Shown here: piece by piece, positions 7,089 through 16,239 of the stretch
Layout of the letters: every line of letters begins with the position of its first letter
How positions within the stretch are numbered: the stretch's first letter is position 1
NCBI GenBank assembly: GCA_963754845.1
Contig: CAVWHE010000001.1
Coordinates: 248,001 to 312,000, forward strand
Source of the DNA: JAKASV01 sp963754845
Lineage (GTDB): Bacteria > Babelota > Babeliae > Babelales > Vermiphilaceae
Direction: 5' to 3'
DNA: 64,000 nucleotides
The notes under the pieces: generated by a model
What the model saw: the letters and a program-made list of their open reading frames with translations, nothing else
The model's database searches: none
What the model was told of the DNA's origin: nothing
Translations under genes and position numbers: made by a program

Positions 7089-8444
7089 TTACGACAGCAA
7101 AAGTCGCGCCGTTATGCAGTAAATGAGAATGCCGAGGATATCCATGCACGTTGCCAAAAAGGGCCCGGCAGCAAAGGCAGGGTCAATTTTCAAACGCTTG
7201 AGGAGGATGGGAATGCAGCTGCCTATGCTCATGGACGTCACGATGATAAGCGCCTGGGTTATGGCGACGACGCTGCTCTGAACGCCGTGGCGTGTTGTTG
7301 AATAACTACGCACAAACGCGGCGCAGGCAAAAATGATGGCAAGGGCGATGGCCATGAACATTTCGCGTTTGACAAATCTTTTGAGATTCGACGGATTGAT
7401 GTCACCGGTAACCATTCCCTGAATGACCACGGCCGATGTCTGGCTGCTTGCGTTGCCACCCGTACTCGTGAGCATACCGACAAAGAGAAGGAGCCCAAAG
7501 CTCAAGGTCTTTTCGTACGCCTTCATGATACTTGTTGAAAACGATTGAGCTATAAAGAGAACAAGTAAAATGTAGCCGCGCTCACACAAAAGTCGTACAA
7601 ATGACGTCTCAAAATACGGATATTTAAGAGGAGCCACCGCCGATATTTTTTGAATATCTTCACGTGCCTCTTCAACCAAAATATCAACAAGAACGTCGCT
7701 CTGAATGATGCCCAAAAGATGGTCCTGAGTGTCGATGACGGGCACACTTAAAAGTTTGTAGTGAACCATTTTCTTTGCCACTTCCTCACGATCTTCCTCA
7801 GGTACCGCAACTATACCGGCTTTGCTCATGAATGATGAGATGCGACTTTGAGGCTGGTGAAGAACGAGGTCCTCGAGCTTGATGTACCCCAGGAGGCGAT
7901 GCTCGCGGTTGGTCACGTAAATTTGCTGATAAATATCACGGCTCGGCCTCAGCCGCTGTAAAATGGCGATGCTTTTTTGTACGGTAAAATCTCCCTGCAG
8001 CGTGAGGACCTCGGTGTTCATGATGCCACCGGCCGATTCGGGGTGAAACTGCATGAGCGAAAGGACTTTTTCTCGCGCCTTTTTGTGGACAAGCTCAAGA
8101 TAGTGTTTGAGATCGGCATCAGAAAGAAGTTCAAAAAGGTCAGTCAGTTCGTCGGCCGGCAGGCGATTGAGTGCATCGACTTTGGCCTGCTCGCCCATAA
8201 CTGAAAGAGCACTGACTTTTACCCCCACCGAAAGTTTTTCAAAAACATCAAGCCGCACCGCATCTGGCAACTGAAGAAAGAGGACGTTAAAGTGCTCCTC
8301 TTCAATATCTGTTACAAAGCGGGCAATATCTGCCGGGTGAAGTTTGAGAAGTTCGTTCCACAAATAGACGCCAAGGGAAGAATCGCGTGCAATGACAGCC
8401 TCGATATGCTCGCGTATCTCCTGCAAAATCACTATCCCGTCCAT
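7089..8444 (-). CDS. mgtE: Magnesium transporter MgtE
   Basis: This is a Mg2+ channel/transporter of the inner membrane. Domain order matches MgtE: an N-terminal superhelical domain (about residues 1-120, with LHPADIARFV and LPADELTDLF), two CBS domains (about 125-245, including FHPESAGGIMNTE and VPVIDTQDHLLGII), a plug helix, then five transmembrane helices with the pore motif region LTSTGGNASSQTSAVVIQG. The length of ~451 residues is typical. ATG 8444 is preceded by GTGGAGG 4-5 bases upstream, which fixes the start better than the ATG at 8486. The gate is known to sense cytosolic Mg2+ through the N and CBS domains. Confidence 0.96.
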   Translation of the reverse strand: MDGIVILQEIREHIEAVIARDSSLGVYLWNELLKLHPADIARFVTDIEEEHFNVLFLQLPDAVRLDVFEKLSVGVKVSALSVMGEQAKVDALNRLPADELTDLFELLSDADLKHYLELVHKKAREKVLSLMQFHPESAGGIMNTEVLTLQGDFTVQKSIAILQRLRPSRDIYQQIYVTNREHRLLGYIKLEDLVLHQPQSRISSFMSKAGIVAVPEEDREEVAKKMVHYKLLSVPVIDTQDHLLGIIQSDVLVDILVEEAREDIQKISAVAPLKYPYFETSFVRLLCERGYILLVLFIAQSFSTSIMKAYEKTLSFGLLLFVGMLTSTGGNASSQTSAVVIQGMVTGDINPSNLKRFVKREMFMAIALAIIFACAAFVRSYSTTRHGVQSSVVAITQALIIVTSMSIGSCIPILLKRLKIDPAFAAGPFLATCMDILGILIYCITARLLLS

Positions 8445-8664
8445 AGGTCCTCCACGCATTGAGGGAGTAAACCGCATTTCTTTCACAGACGATCATCCTG
8501 AGCATACACGGTGTTGCCACGTTGGTGAAGAACATGTGGAACCCCAGTATATCACGTCACTTGTCCTTGTCCATTTGACTTTAATGGATAATATTTTACC
8601 CTATGAATCAGGGTATGATTTCTCGTTGTTTTTCTCAGTTAAAAAAGTCTACGGGAGTGTATCA

Positions 8665-9681
8665 GTGGAGATATCGTCCAACGTCCCGCCCGGGGACACC
8701 TTCACCCTCCGTGTGCCAGCTCTTTGCGGTCCGGCACGCCTTGATGCCGTCATCGCTTCCTTAGTGCCGTCGTATTCACGGAGCTTTTTTCAGTCTGCCA
8801 TCGAGGGTGGATTCGTTACCGTCAACGGCCAAACGATAACAAAGTCGAGTACGCACGTTAAAGAGCTCGATGTCATCACCATAACGTTCCCGCCAAAACG
8901 CTCCATCGATCGTTCGCGCGTTATCGAGGCCCTCGAGAGCAAAAATTTATCCATCGATGTTGTCTACGAACATGAGCACTTTTTGATCGTTTATAAACCA
9001 GCGAATATCCTCGTTCACGCCCCGAGTGAGCGCAGCAGTGCCGTCACTCTCGTCGACTGGCTCCTTGTCAACTATCCCGACATCGCCCAGGTCGGCTACA
9101 ACGATCGTCCCGGTATTGTGCATCGCATCGACAAAGACACGTCGGGGCTTCTCATTATCCCCAGAACGCCCCACGCACACCACGTTTTCAGTCTTCTTTT
9201 CAAAGAAAGGGCTATCGGCAAAACGTATCTTGCTGTCGTTACCGGTCATCCACAACCGAGCGGCACCATCAACATTCCCATTGGTCGCAGCCCTCAGGGC
9301 AACAAAATGGCGGCGTTCCCCGAGTATGCAGGTCAAAGCGGCATCCTCAGACGCGATGGAGCCGCGCGAAGCGCCGTGACGCACTTTTGCGTCAAGCACT
9401 ACTTTGCCGAAGTCTCCCTTATAGAAGCATCCATCATCACTGGCAGAACGCACCAAATTCGTGTGCACTGCGCTGCCATTGGCCACCCCATCGTTGGCGA
9501 CCCTATTTATGGCACCAAATCGAAGCTCATCGGCCGTCAGGCTCTCCATGCCCACAGCCTTTCCTTCCTTTTTGATGGCACAAAGTATAGTTTCACAAAG
9601 GAGGTGCCTGATGATTTCAGGTCCCTGGTCGAAAAATTAAAAAAGGGCGAACCGGTCACTCTCTTGCCACCGCCTGAGTGA
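8665..9681 (+). CDS. RluA/RluD-family rRNA pseudouridine synthase
   Basis: The enzyme converts uridines to pseudouridine in large-subunit rRNA (RluD-like) or other RNA; the exact site is not readable. An N-terminal S4 domain (FQSAIEGGFVTVNGQTITKSS) is followed by the catalytic domain with NDRPGIVHRIDKDTSGLL, where the Asp of HRIDKDTSG is the nucleophile, and the IITGRTHQIRVH motif. The length of ~338 residues fits RluD. GTG 8665 has GGGAG 7 bases before it, so I prefer it over the open frame upstream, which includes an ATG at 8584. A weak promoter-like pair (TTGTCC 8567, TAATAT 8589) lies upstream. It is divergent from mgtE. Confidence 0.9.
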   Translation: MEISSNVPPGDTFTLRVPALCGPARLDAVIASLVPSYSRSFFQSAIEGGFVTVNGQTITKSSTHVKELDVITITFPPKRSIDRSRVIEALESKNLSIDVVYEHEHFLIVYKPANILVHAPSERSSAVTLVDWLLVNYPDIAQVGYNDRPGIVHRIDKDTSGLLIIPRTPHAHHVFSLLFKERAIGKTYLAVVTGHPQPSGTINIPIGRSPQGNKMAAFPEYAGQSGILRRDGAARSAVTHFCVKHYFAEVSLIEASIITGRTHQIRVHCAAIGHPIVGDPIYGTKSKLIGRQALHAHSLSFLFDGTKYSFTKEVPDDFRSLVEKLKKGEPVTLLPPPE

Positions 9682-9729
9682 CTGTCGAAAGGGATCGGCG
9701 GTGTAGCCTATAAAAGAGGGGGAGAGTTC

Positions 9730-10674
9730 ATGAACACCAAGTACAGCGCTTTTATGTTTGGTGCCGTGTCAGTCATATGCGTGGGTGCCGAGGAACGTGG
9801 ACGTGTGTACGAGGTTTTTGCTTCGAAGTTTAGAGAGGACATTACACGTCTTGAAGTTTCTACATACGAGCTTTTTAAAGGAAAGCCGCTCGTTCACGGC
9901 AACTACCTGGCCGTTCCATGGCGCCGTTTTAAAAGTGACGCACACTACGCGGCTCTCGCCAGATCCCTTGCCGGAAACAACTTTAGCCGATCATGTACAG
10001 TGTGCTTCTATTTTCAGAGTCATCACGCTCTAAAGACAGTTGAGGTTGCAAAAATTGCCAATGTCGAGTGCATATTCACGCCGTGTGCGGTCAATGGCAT
10101 CGAGGAAATTAATGGCGTCCGCATAAAGCCCTTTCCTTACTACGCTGTTGTTGGTACCCCACCGGCTGAGCACAAGGACATTTTTTACTCCTTCATAGGA
10201 TGTCAAACTCACGTGGTGCGTGATAAAATTTTTCGCATGAAACACCCATCGAACACTGTTATCAAAAAACGTCCTGGCGGCTGGGCTCTTCCGGCAAGCA
10301 TTAGGACGTATTGGGATGAAGAATACGTGAGCATGAGGTCCGAATGGGCCGCAGAATATCGTAATGTCCTCTCGCGATCACGTTTTTCCCTGTGCCCTCG
10401 TGGAAATGAGCCGGGCTCGATCCGCTTTTATGAGTCCCTGCAAGCTGGCGCTATCCCGATCCTTCTTGCTGACACCTGGCGCTTGCCCGAAGGTCCTGAC
10501 TGGAATTCGTGCATCATCCGCGTTCCTGAACGCAATGTTGAACGCATACCCGAGATTTTAGCCGCCGTAACGCCACAACAGGAAGAGAAAATGCGTGCCG
10601 CCTGCCTCAAGGCGTACGAAATGTTCTCTGGCGATAATCTTGTTGGCGTCATCAGACGTCATTACGGTGAATGA
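9730..10674 (+). CDS. Exported exostosin-like (GT47) glycosyltransferase, copy 1
   Basis: The C-terminal third carries the exostosin pattern: LSRSRFSLCPRGNEPGS, then RFYESLQAGAIPILLAD, a LP..W block and an IPEIL helix. In eukaryotic and plant GT47 proteins this region binds the nucleotide-sugar. The N-terminus has a short hydrophobic stretch (FMFGAVSVICVGA) that may act as a signal peptide or anchor. The length is 314 residues. A paralogue at 52889-53968 shares most of the protein, including FTP(C/H)AV, the AEHKDIFYSFIG / AAHKDILYSFIG block and the C-terminal motif. GGGGGAGAGTTC precedes the ATG. The substrate is unknown; surface glycan building is an inference. Confidence 0.75.
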   Translation: MNTKYSAFMFGAVSVICVGAEERGRVYEVFASKFREDITRLEVSTYELFKGKPLVHGNYLAVPWRRFKSDAHYAALARSLAGNNFSRSCTVCFYFQSHHALKTVEVAKIANVECIFTPCAVNGIEEINGVRIKPFPYYAVVGTPPAEHKDIFYSFIGCQTHVVRDKIFRMKHPSNTVIKKRPGGWALPASIRTYWDEEYVSMRSEWAAEYRNVLSRSRFSLCPRGNEPGSIRFYESLQAGAIPILLADTWRLPEGPDWNSCIIRVPERNVERIPEILAAVTPQQEEKMRAACLKAYEMFSGDNLVGVIRRHYGE

Positions 10675-10828
10675 ATGAACAAACGCACCCTGCGCTATGA
10701 AGCTATGTTCTGCATCTTCTCACATAGATAGCCAAGGAAATAAGGGCGGCGTCAGAGCCTCCGATCTCACCCGCCGCCCCAAGCTTTATCTTGCTTTACT
10801 CACGCTTTTGCAAGGAACCAGAGGGCGC

Positions 10829-11624
10829 TCAAAGGCCTGCCGACGTTCCCGCACCATTGCTTGTGTTGAAGACATAATTCGTGAAAAAACTTGCATTTGC
10901 CGACATAGGTGAAATACCTTCACGGTTTTGCACATCAACGCGTGCACCGCGTGCAACGAGAAAACGAGCAAGGAGAGCATTTTCATTAAACACGGCGTAA
11001 TGAAGCGGCGTATTGCCATCACAATCGCGGATATTAACCTCGACCGCTACTCGATCAATAAGAACTCTAACAAGCGTCACCCAGCTGTTCTTTGTATCGT
11101 GGCAGGAGCCAGCGTTGCGTACGGCATAATGCAGTGGTGTCCTGCCATCCCTGCCATGAAGATTGTAATGTGTGCCAGGCTGACCGAGATCCCTGAATGC
11201 ACTCTTTGCTTCTTCCAGATTGGCTTTGGCCAGATGCTCTAAAAACGTGCGCATGCGCGTGACGCGGTCGCGAATGAGGATATATTTATCAGGATATAAA
11301 GCAAGATCGGCAGCAGTTCTTCCTTCATTGTTGCGGGCATCCTCATGAGCTCCATAGAGCAGGAGAAGGCCCACAACACCTTCCCTACTTATTAGCTTAG
11401 AGGCACAATGGAGAGGGCGATTCCCATCGTTATCTGCCGCTTTCTATATTGACCCCGTCATTAAGCAATTGAACAACCGTCTCCTTGTTGCCATCTCGGA
11501 CTGCTGCGTAAAGCGGTGTCTCACCATCTGGCTCCTTGGCATAAAATGACGATGAACACGTGAAAATTATGGTACATAACAAAACACGTCTAAGTATGTA
11601 ATTCACCAATAGATCCTTCTGCAA
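10829..11624 (-). pseudogene. Exported ankyrin-repeat protein, frameshifted
   Basis: Two minus-strand frames make one gene. The first (11624-11430) encodes a signal peptide (ILRRVLLCTIIFTCSSSFYA) and the first ankyrin repeat (DGETPLYAAVRDGNKETVV). It then hits a stop just after VNIE. One base in the run gaaagc near 11445 shifts the frame; beyond it reading continues as DNDGNRPLHCASK, LLLLYGAHEDARNNEG, GRTPLHYAVRNAG, DGNTPLHYAVFNENALLA and VARGARVDVQNREGISP down to the stop at 10829. That gives about five ankyrin repeats in ~265 residues. Such repeats mediate protein-protein contacts and are common effectors of host-associated bacteria. A sequencing error could also cause the shift. Confidence 0.75.
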
Positions 11625-11785
11625 ATAGTCTCAAATAACAATTAGCCATTAAGTACAGAATTATACAAAAAAAGCATCTAAAATACCAACGTTTGCAGAT
11701 TGTAAAAAGAGGCCTCTTGCATAAGACCTCTTATGTAACGGATAATTTGAGCTTCCGCGTGTCAAATGAACATGTAATTGGACCA

Positions 11786-11828
11786 CAAAAAGGGGTCGCG
11801 CAAGTTTTTGAATTCTCCGCGACCCCTT
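11786..11828 (-). terminator. Rho-independent terminator
   Basis: A perfect 11-bp stem (aaggggtcgcg, 11790-11800, with its complement at 11818-11828) encloses a 17-base loop. On the minus strand the stem is followed by a run of T (bases 11786-11790 read as T). It lies 23 bases after the stop of the Cys-rich protein gene at 11851-12423 and would end that transcript. Confidence 0.75.
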
Positions 11829-11850
11829 ACGTGTTTTTGAATCTCAGTTT

Positions 11851-12423
11851 TTAAGCTGCGTCTCCTTCAATATCGGCGCCTTCGCCTTCATCGCCGTTGA
11901 CGTCGTTGTCTTCAGAGTTGTCTTCAGGTTCCTCGCCGACCACCTTCTCGGAGGCTGCAAAAGATGCGGGATTCTCATCGATGGCCTCACCCTCAGGTTC
12001 GTATGCCTCCATGGCACCACGATTGCGCTCGACTGCTGCTCCTATGAGCCCACCTGTTACGGCCCCGGCAACGGCGCCGCGAGCCACACCGCGTCCTCCA
12101 CCAACCATGCCGCCAACGATGGCTCCTGTTGCTGCTCCGCCAATAACGCCCCTGGCTACAGTTCCCTCGTGGTCGTGGTGCTCACCGTTATAGCAGCGGT
12201 GACACATGCAACCCTGGCGATGATACCACCCGTGGTGGCGTTGGCAGCGGCATCTAGTGCGCCAGCAACCGTGACGCCGAAGGCTCGTACGACAACATGC
12301 GTTACGGTGCTGGCAGCATCGAGTGCGCGAACGGCAACAACGTGCCGAAGCTCCCATAGCTACAAAAAGGAGTGAAAAAACAAGAACGTGAGCGATACAA
12401 ACTCTTGGTAAAAACTTCATCAT
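11851..12423 (-). CDS. Exported Cys/Arg/His-rich protein with glycine zipper and acidic tail
   Basis: This is a 190-residue protein with four parts. A signal peptide (residues 1-27, VLVFSLLFVAMGASA) is followed by a segment (28-80) with 12 cysteines and many Arg and His, including RCC, ACC and CMCHRC patterns. Next is a glycine-zipper helix pair (about 90-130, GGAATGAIVGGMVGGG and GAVAGAVTGGLIGAA), and last an Asp/Glu-rich tail (about 140-190). Glycine zippers insert into membranes or oligomerise. The Cys/His block could bind metal or form disulfides in the periplasm. I know no family with this order. ATG 12423 follows TTAAGGAGGG with good spacing. A terminator follows. Confidence 0.75.
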   Translation of the reverse strand: MMKFLPRVCIAHVLVFSLLFVAMGASARCCRSRTRCCQHRNACCRTSLRRHGCWRTRCRCQRHHGWYHRQGCMCHRCYNGEHHDHEGTVARGVIGGAATGAIVGGMVGGGRGVARGAVAGAVTGGLIGAAVERNRGAMEAYEPEGEAIDENPASFAASEKVVGEEPEDNSEDNDVNGDEGEGADIEGDAA

Positions 12424-12674
12424 AAACCCTCCTTAACCACACTATCACAACCGACTCACTCATCACGTATCCACCACGCGGCATAGGCCTCATTGCCGAG
12501 ATATCACACTCCGGGATATCACAATAATTATATTCATATTAGAAAAAAAATAACAAGAGAATGAATAACAACGCGTAAGGACCACGCGTCGGACACGTAT
12601 CAAGAGAATGACAAATGTGTTGCGCTTGCCTCTGAATCAGGTGTGTTTGCGAGCATTCGGGTCGCGAATGCTTG

Positions 12675-12959
12675 TCAATCGACGACGCGGAAGACTCCCC
12701 GGTAGGTACGCACTTTCATGAAGGGCTCGATGTCACAAGGATTTTCGGGTCCTTTATGGAGCTCGTGTTCGACAAAATCAACGAATGAGTCAACGTTATC
12801 CTTTGAACCACTTACGTACACGCGGATAAGACCGCTTGGTTTAAGCACCTGAACGGCTCCCTCGAGCTCCAACTGCCGCGCCATTTCTTGCAGAGGTCCG
12901 CGAAGAAATTCTTCCGAAAAGGCCGACGATGCTAGTGTGATGCGCAGACTTTTGAACAT
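12675..12959 (-). CDS. Acylphosphatase-like small protein, catalytic site degenerate
   Basis: This 94-residue protein has the size and strand-helix rhythm of the acylphosphatase fold: FKSLRITLAS strand, FLRGPLQEMARQLELEG helix, a VQVLK/GLIRVYVSG hairpin, and VDSFVDFVEHELHKGP helix. Acylphosphatases hydrolyse carboxyl-phosphate bonds with a GV.FR arginine and a G.V.N asparagine. Here an Arg may be kept in FLR, but the GxVxN asparagine is replaced by QV. I take it as a divergent or inactive relative. The start at ATG 12959 has GGGAG 5 bases upstream; the longer frame to 13085 lacks support. No operon partner is evident. Confidence 0.5.
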   Translation of the reverse strand: MFKSLRITLASSAFSEEFLRGPLQEMARQLELEGAVQVLKPSGLIRVYVSGSKDNVDSFVDFVEHELHKGPENPCDIEPFMKVRTYRGVFRVVD

Positions 12960-13393
12960 GACGTCTCCCTTTTTGTTTGAAGGTTCCTCTCTCCATGCCA
13001 GCACACAAAGTAGCAGAAAGGTCGAGGAACTGTCAAAGCATCGCATGTTAAAATAGCGACGCGCCTGGAAAATAACATGAAACACATGAACGGATACCGT
13101 ATGCGCTCAACTGTCACCGTCGCACCAAGAAACGTGCGCGTGCGTCAGAGGAGCAAGACGCACGCGCATTTCCTCATGGAGGTTAACATGAACGCTTTAC
13201 CGGAAACTCAGTAATCTCTGTGATCAATTTTTATTAATAGGATTATACTTGCTCAAAATTTGTATGTCAAAGTAAATTTTAAAATTTTGTAAAGTGCCGA
13301 AGTATTCCCGACGCACGTGCAAAAAAACGGGCGGTGCCGCATGAGCTTTGAAATGACGTGCGGCACCGCCTCGGTTAATGCGTGTGAATATTC
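12960..13393. other. Gene-poor stretch with two hairpins and an 8-codon minigene
   Basis: No gene of normal size was seen. A strong hairpin lies at 13136-13167 (11-bp stem gcgcgtgcgtc). Next comes GGAGG at 13178-13182, 5 bases before ATG 13188, opening a frame of only eight codons (MNALPETQ, stop at 13212-13214). The rest is AT-rich up to the terminator of the WD40-like gene at 13321-13370. The minigene may be the remnant of a lost gene, a leader peptide or chance. Confidence 0.4.
13321..13370 (-). terminator. Rho-independent terminator of the WD40-like gene
   Basis: A perfect 12-bp GC-rich stem (ggcggtgccgca at 13330-13341, complement at 13359-13370) is followed on the minus strand by a run of seven T (13321-13327). 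It lies 24 bases past the stop of the gene at 13394-15484. Confidence 0.8.
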
Positions 13394-15484
13394 CTATCGC
13401 AAGGTAATGGAAGCGAGCGCTGTTACAACCGGCACCTCGGAGAAGTTGGCCGTGTAGAGGGAAATTTCATTCGTGTTTATGGCACCTCCGAAGCAGTTGT
13501 CGTTGGGGGTGGCCGTTCGACCCGAAGCGACAAGTATGTACGAGATGTTGCCGATCATGCACCAGGAGATCGAAAGCACAAAGTCGTCGCGTACTGTACT
13601 TGTAACAAGTTGCAGCGATGGTGGCGCCTCGGAAAGTAAAGCCTGAGTGATGAAAAGATCGGCCGATCCAGGGGTTCCGCAGGCCGTCCCTATGGCCAAG
13701 TTTTGGCAGCAGTTGGGATTCCAGGCGAGGGCAAAGACAACGTTTCCATCACCTGTATCCGTGAGGGGCAGGAGTGATGCCGTCGTCGTGTCGATGGAAT
13801 AAACATGCGTGTTGTTACCCTGAGAATCCGTGTCGCCGCCGACTGCAAGGTATGGAGTAGTGCAGTCACACCGTGGGCAGCACCAAGCGACAGAATATAC
13901 CGTTCCAGTGCCTGCTTGGACCATATCAAGAGGAACGAGGCCCGGTGCGTTACAATCGACGGTGAATACGCGGACGTTTGCAGAGTTCCCGGCGACGCCC
14001 GTCGGTGCCAATTCGCCGCCGAGTGCGACAACAGGACGGTTGTACACCGATATCCTCGAGCAGGCACTTACCGAACGTACTGACGCTCCGACAGCAACGC
14101 TTGAGACTGACGTCAGCGAACCGCTTTGGCCATCGTACGAAAACTTCAACAGACGTGCCTCTTTAGCATCAGGGGCCGTGTTGCCTCCTATGACGAGGTA
14201 ATCTTCAGCTGTTTGAACGGTCGTCGTTGTACAGCTGCTTGAAAGCCAATCAACTGACCAAATCGTGGCTCCGTGAGAAAATGACGTCAGCAGATTGAGC
14301 GACCACGAATTATCGCCGTTTGAAGTGAGGGAATAGATACGGACTTCAACATATGAAGTTCCTGTCTCATCCCGTGCTGGCAAACCACCGATGGCTAGAA
14401 TCGGCGTCCCCTGAAGGCATGTCCAGGCAACCGAGGTGACGGTGTTACCATGCGATGCCTGTGCGATCTTGGCGAGACTTCCCGGTGCTGCCACCGAGTA
14501 AACCCTGATATCGGCGCCGTCAATATCGGACCCAACGCCTCCTATGGCCGCAAAATTCCCGGTACATCCACCGCTTGAGCACAGGAGGTCAGTCGAAAGC
14601 ACGAGTGCACCGTGGGTGGCCGTATCTGCAAGAAAAAGCGTATTGCGTTTCATGTAATCAGGGCCGGGCACAGGACAATAGTAGCAGCCGATAGGTACGG
14701 GTGCCAGCGCTCTGCTCCCTCCCAATGCACGCGTGGTAGTTTGCCGGGTTTTCCTCCTTGGGCTATGGCGCGGTTGCTTATGCGCCCCCTGAGATAGGGT
14801 TGTTACATGAGTCGGTCGCGGACGAGGGGAAGGCGGCAGAATTCTCTGTGAATTAAGTGGCGCCACCCGTGCCTCATCTTGTCCAGTACGCATGACGGAT
14901 TCGTGTGCGGCATTCTCGCTTGGTTTTTTAGCTTCAACTATGTTCGTGACGGCCTTGATGTCATCAGGGTTGATTGCTATGATTGGGTCTGCGACGATCG
15001 TCGCATCAACGTCAGCCGGTTTACACACTGGTACCGAGACGTGTTCGCCGAGCTGTTCACTTGCCGCAACCTCTACTACAACACGCGTGTCATCAAGCGT
15101 GAGCGCGTCCTCTTGGCCCCCGTCACCCTCAGTATTTCTTGTGCTCTCAGTCTTTTCCCCAACATTAATTTGTTTGTCGGCGTGGTTATCAAAATTTATT
15201 ACACTTTCGGTTTGTGCTACTTCTGCAGTTATCTCGTGTGTGATCTGCTCGGCGTGTGTCGGTTCTCCAGGGGGAGGTAAAACTTCCGGTTCCGCTACTA
15301 TTTCTGCCTCTACCTTGCCGATGCCTGCTACCTGTTCCTGACTCTGAAGACGATTTTTTGTCACCTGCTCGGTCAAAAGAATCCACGCGTCCTCATGTGC
15401 ACATGAGGGACGAAACAACAAAAGGCACAGTGGCATGAAACAGCCACCAACCAAGAGACTTAACGCCATGCGCAGTTTAGCCAT
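13394..15484 (-). CDS. Exported WD40-like beta-propeller protein with long acidic linker
   Basis: This 696-residue protein has a signal peptide (residues ~5-30, LSLLVGGCFMPLCLLLF) and a ~200-residue low-complexity linker rich in Glu, Val, Ala and Thr. A basic Pro/Arg segment follows, then a propeller of ~430 residues. The repeat is WD40-like, with units of the type GTVYSVAWC...YLAVGGDTD...THVYSID; I count about seven, each with a V.SVAW strand and an (A/I)GG turn. Cysteine pairs (CCPRCDC, NCCQNL) occur between blades. Cell-surface binding is inferred; no enzymatic motif is seen. ATG 15484 follows GGAGAAGGAGAAAGGGTC. A related, broken gene lies at 53982-54545. Confidence 0.75.
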   Translation of the reverse strand: MAKLRMALSLLVGGCFMPLCLLLFRPSCAHEDAWILLTEQVTKNRLQSQEQVAGIGKVEAEIVAEPEVLPPPGEPTHAEQITHEITAEVAQTESVINFDNHADKQINVGEKTESTRNTEGDGGQEDALTLDDTRVVVEVAASEQLGEHVSVPVCKPADVDATIVADPIIAINPDDIKAVTNIVEAKKPSENAAHESVMRTGQDEARVAPLNSQRILPPSPRPRPTHVTTLSQGAHKQPRHSPRRKTRQTTTRALGGSRALAPVPIGCYYCPVPGPDYMKRNTLFLADTATHGALVLSTDLLCSSGGCTGNFAAIGGVGSDIDGADIRVYSVAAPGSLAKIAQASHGNTVTSVAWTCLQGTPILAIGGLPARDETGTSYVEVRIYSLTSNGDNSWSLNLLTSFSHGATIWSVDWLSSSCTTTTVQTAEDYLVIGGNTAPDAKEARLLKFSYDGQSGSLTSVSSVAVGASVRSVSACSRISVYNRPVVALGGELAPTGVAGNSANVRVFTVDCNAPGLVPLDMVQAGTGTVYSVAWCCPRCDCTTPYLAVGGDTDSQGNNTHVYSIDTTTASLLPLTDTGDGNVVFALAWNPNCCQNLAIGTACGTPGSADLFITQALLSEAPPSLQLVTSTVRDDFVLSISWCMIGNISYILVASGRTATPNDNCFGGAINTNEISLYTANFSEVPVVTALASITLR

Positions 15485-15810
15485 GACCCTTTCTCCTTCT
15501 CCGTAGGATGGGCTTCTGAGGGACGTGCAACTCACCAGAAATCCTATAGCATGCCCCAAACCCGTGTCAACAACTGCGCGTATGATCTCGGTAATGAAAA
15601 AAAAATTCTTCTTTTTTCGCAGCCATGAAAGAGAAAACGACAAAATAAATAGCCAAAAAACGTGATAAATGTTTATTTATTGAAAAATTTGAATATTTTA
15701 TGAGAGACTGATGGTGATAATGCTCCTGGCGATGTTCGGTAGGTTTTAGCTGCACAAGGCTTGCAGCCGGGTCTTCGCGATATTTTTTCAAGTTAAGGGA
15801 GCAGGGAGCC

Positions 15811-16239
15811 GTGAAGTCAAAGGTACGGGGATCGCTTGTATGCGGGTTTTTGTGGGGCTGGTCTCTTGCGCAAAGCGCGTGCTATGAGACACTCGTGCCA
15901 CGGTCGTGGTACGGCCAAGGACTCGAAGCATGTATGCGCGTACTATCAGATCGCAAGGGTAACTATGATCGGCAGACGAGCAGGGATCTTTGTGTTGGAC
16001 GCCTCATGCGTCTCAACGACGTTGTTGCGCACATGGAGAGCCAGTCCCACGTCGCGCGTCCTTACCCTCCTGAGGATATCAAGTATCTTATGTGTCTTGT
16101 TCATCTTGCGTGGCGCGAGCGCCGCCAAGATTTTGATGATGTTCCATCGTATGTGGCGTCCATCGTGAATTCTATTCAGGCACGACTTGCGCGAATCATG
16201 CGTACGCACCAACCCGATACCATCATTCAAGGGCGATAA
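15811..16239 (+). CDS. Small exported protein, unknown function
   Basis: A 142-residue product begins with a signal peptide (residues 1-22, GSLVCGFLWGWSLAQSA). The mature part is helical and polar, with four cysteines (CYETLV, ACMRVL, LCVGRL, MCLVHL) that may form disulfides. No family was recognised. GTG 15811 is chosen because GGGAGCAGGGAG lies just upstream. The gene converges on the large propeller gene at 16223, and the two stops overlap by about 17 bases. The region upstream to 15484 is about 326 bases without another gene and is AT-rich between 15590 and 15710; it probably holds promoters for both divergent genes. Confidence 0.6.
   Translation: MKSKVRGSLVCGFLWGWSLAQSACYETLVPRSWYGQGLEACMRVLSDRKGNYDRQTSRDLCVGRLMRLNDVVAHMESQSHVARPYPPEDIKYLMCLVHLAWRERRQDFDDVPSYVASIVNSIQARLARIMRTHQPDTIIQGR

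Noticed and set aside
8392..8664. Upstream extension of the pseudouridine synthase frame
   Set aside because: It overlaps the mgtE start region and lacks a ribosome site; GTG 8665 has one at the right distance.
9730..10674. Composite transposon including exostosin copy 1
   Set aside because: The nearest IS30 fragment ends at 5587, ~4 kb away, with housekeeping genes between.
15567..15791. Minus-strand frame of 74 codons before the gene at 15811
   Set aside because: No signal, domain or ribosome site; the region looks like promoter DNA.
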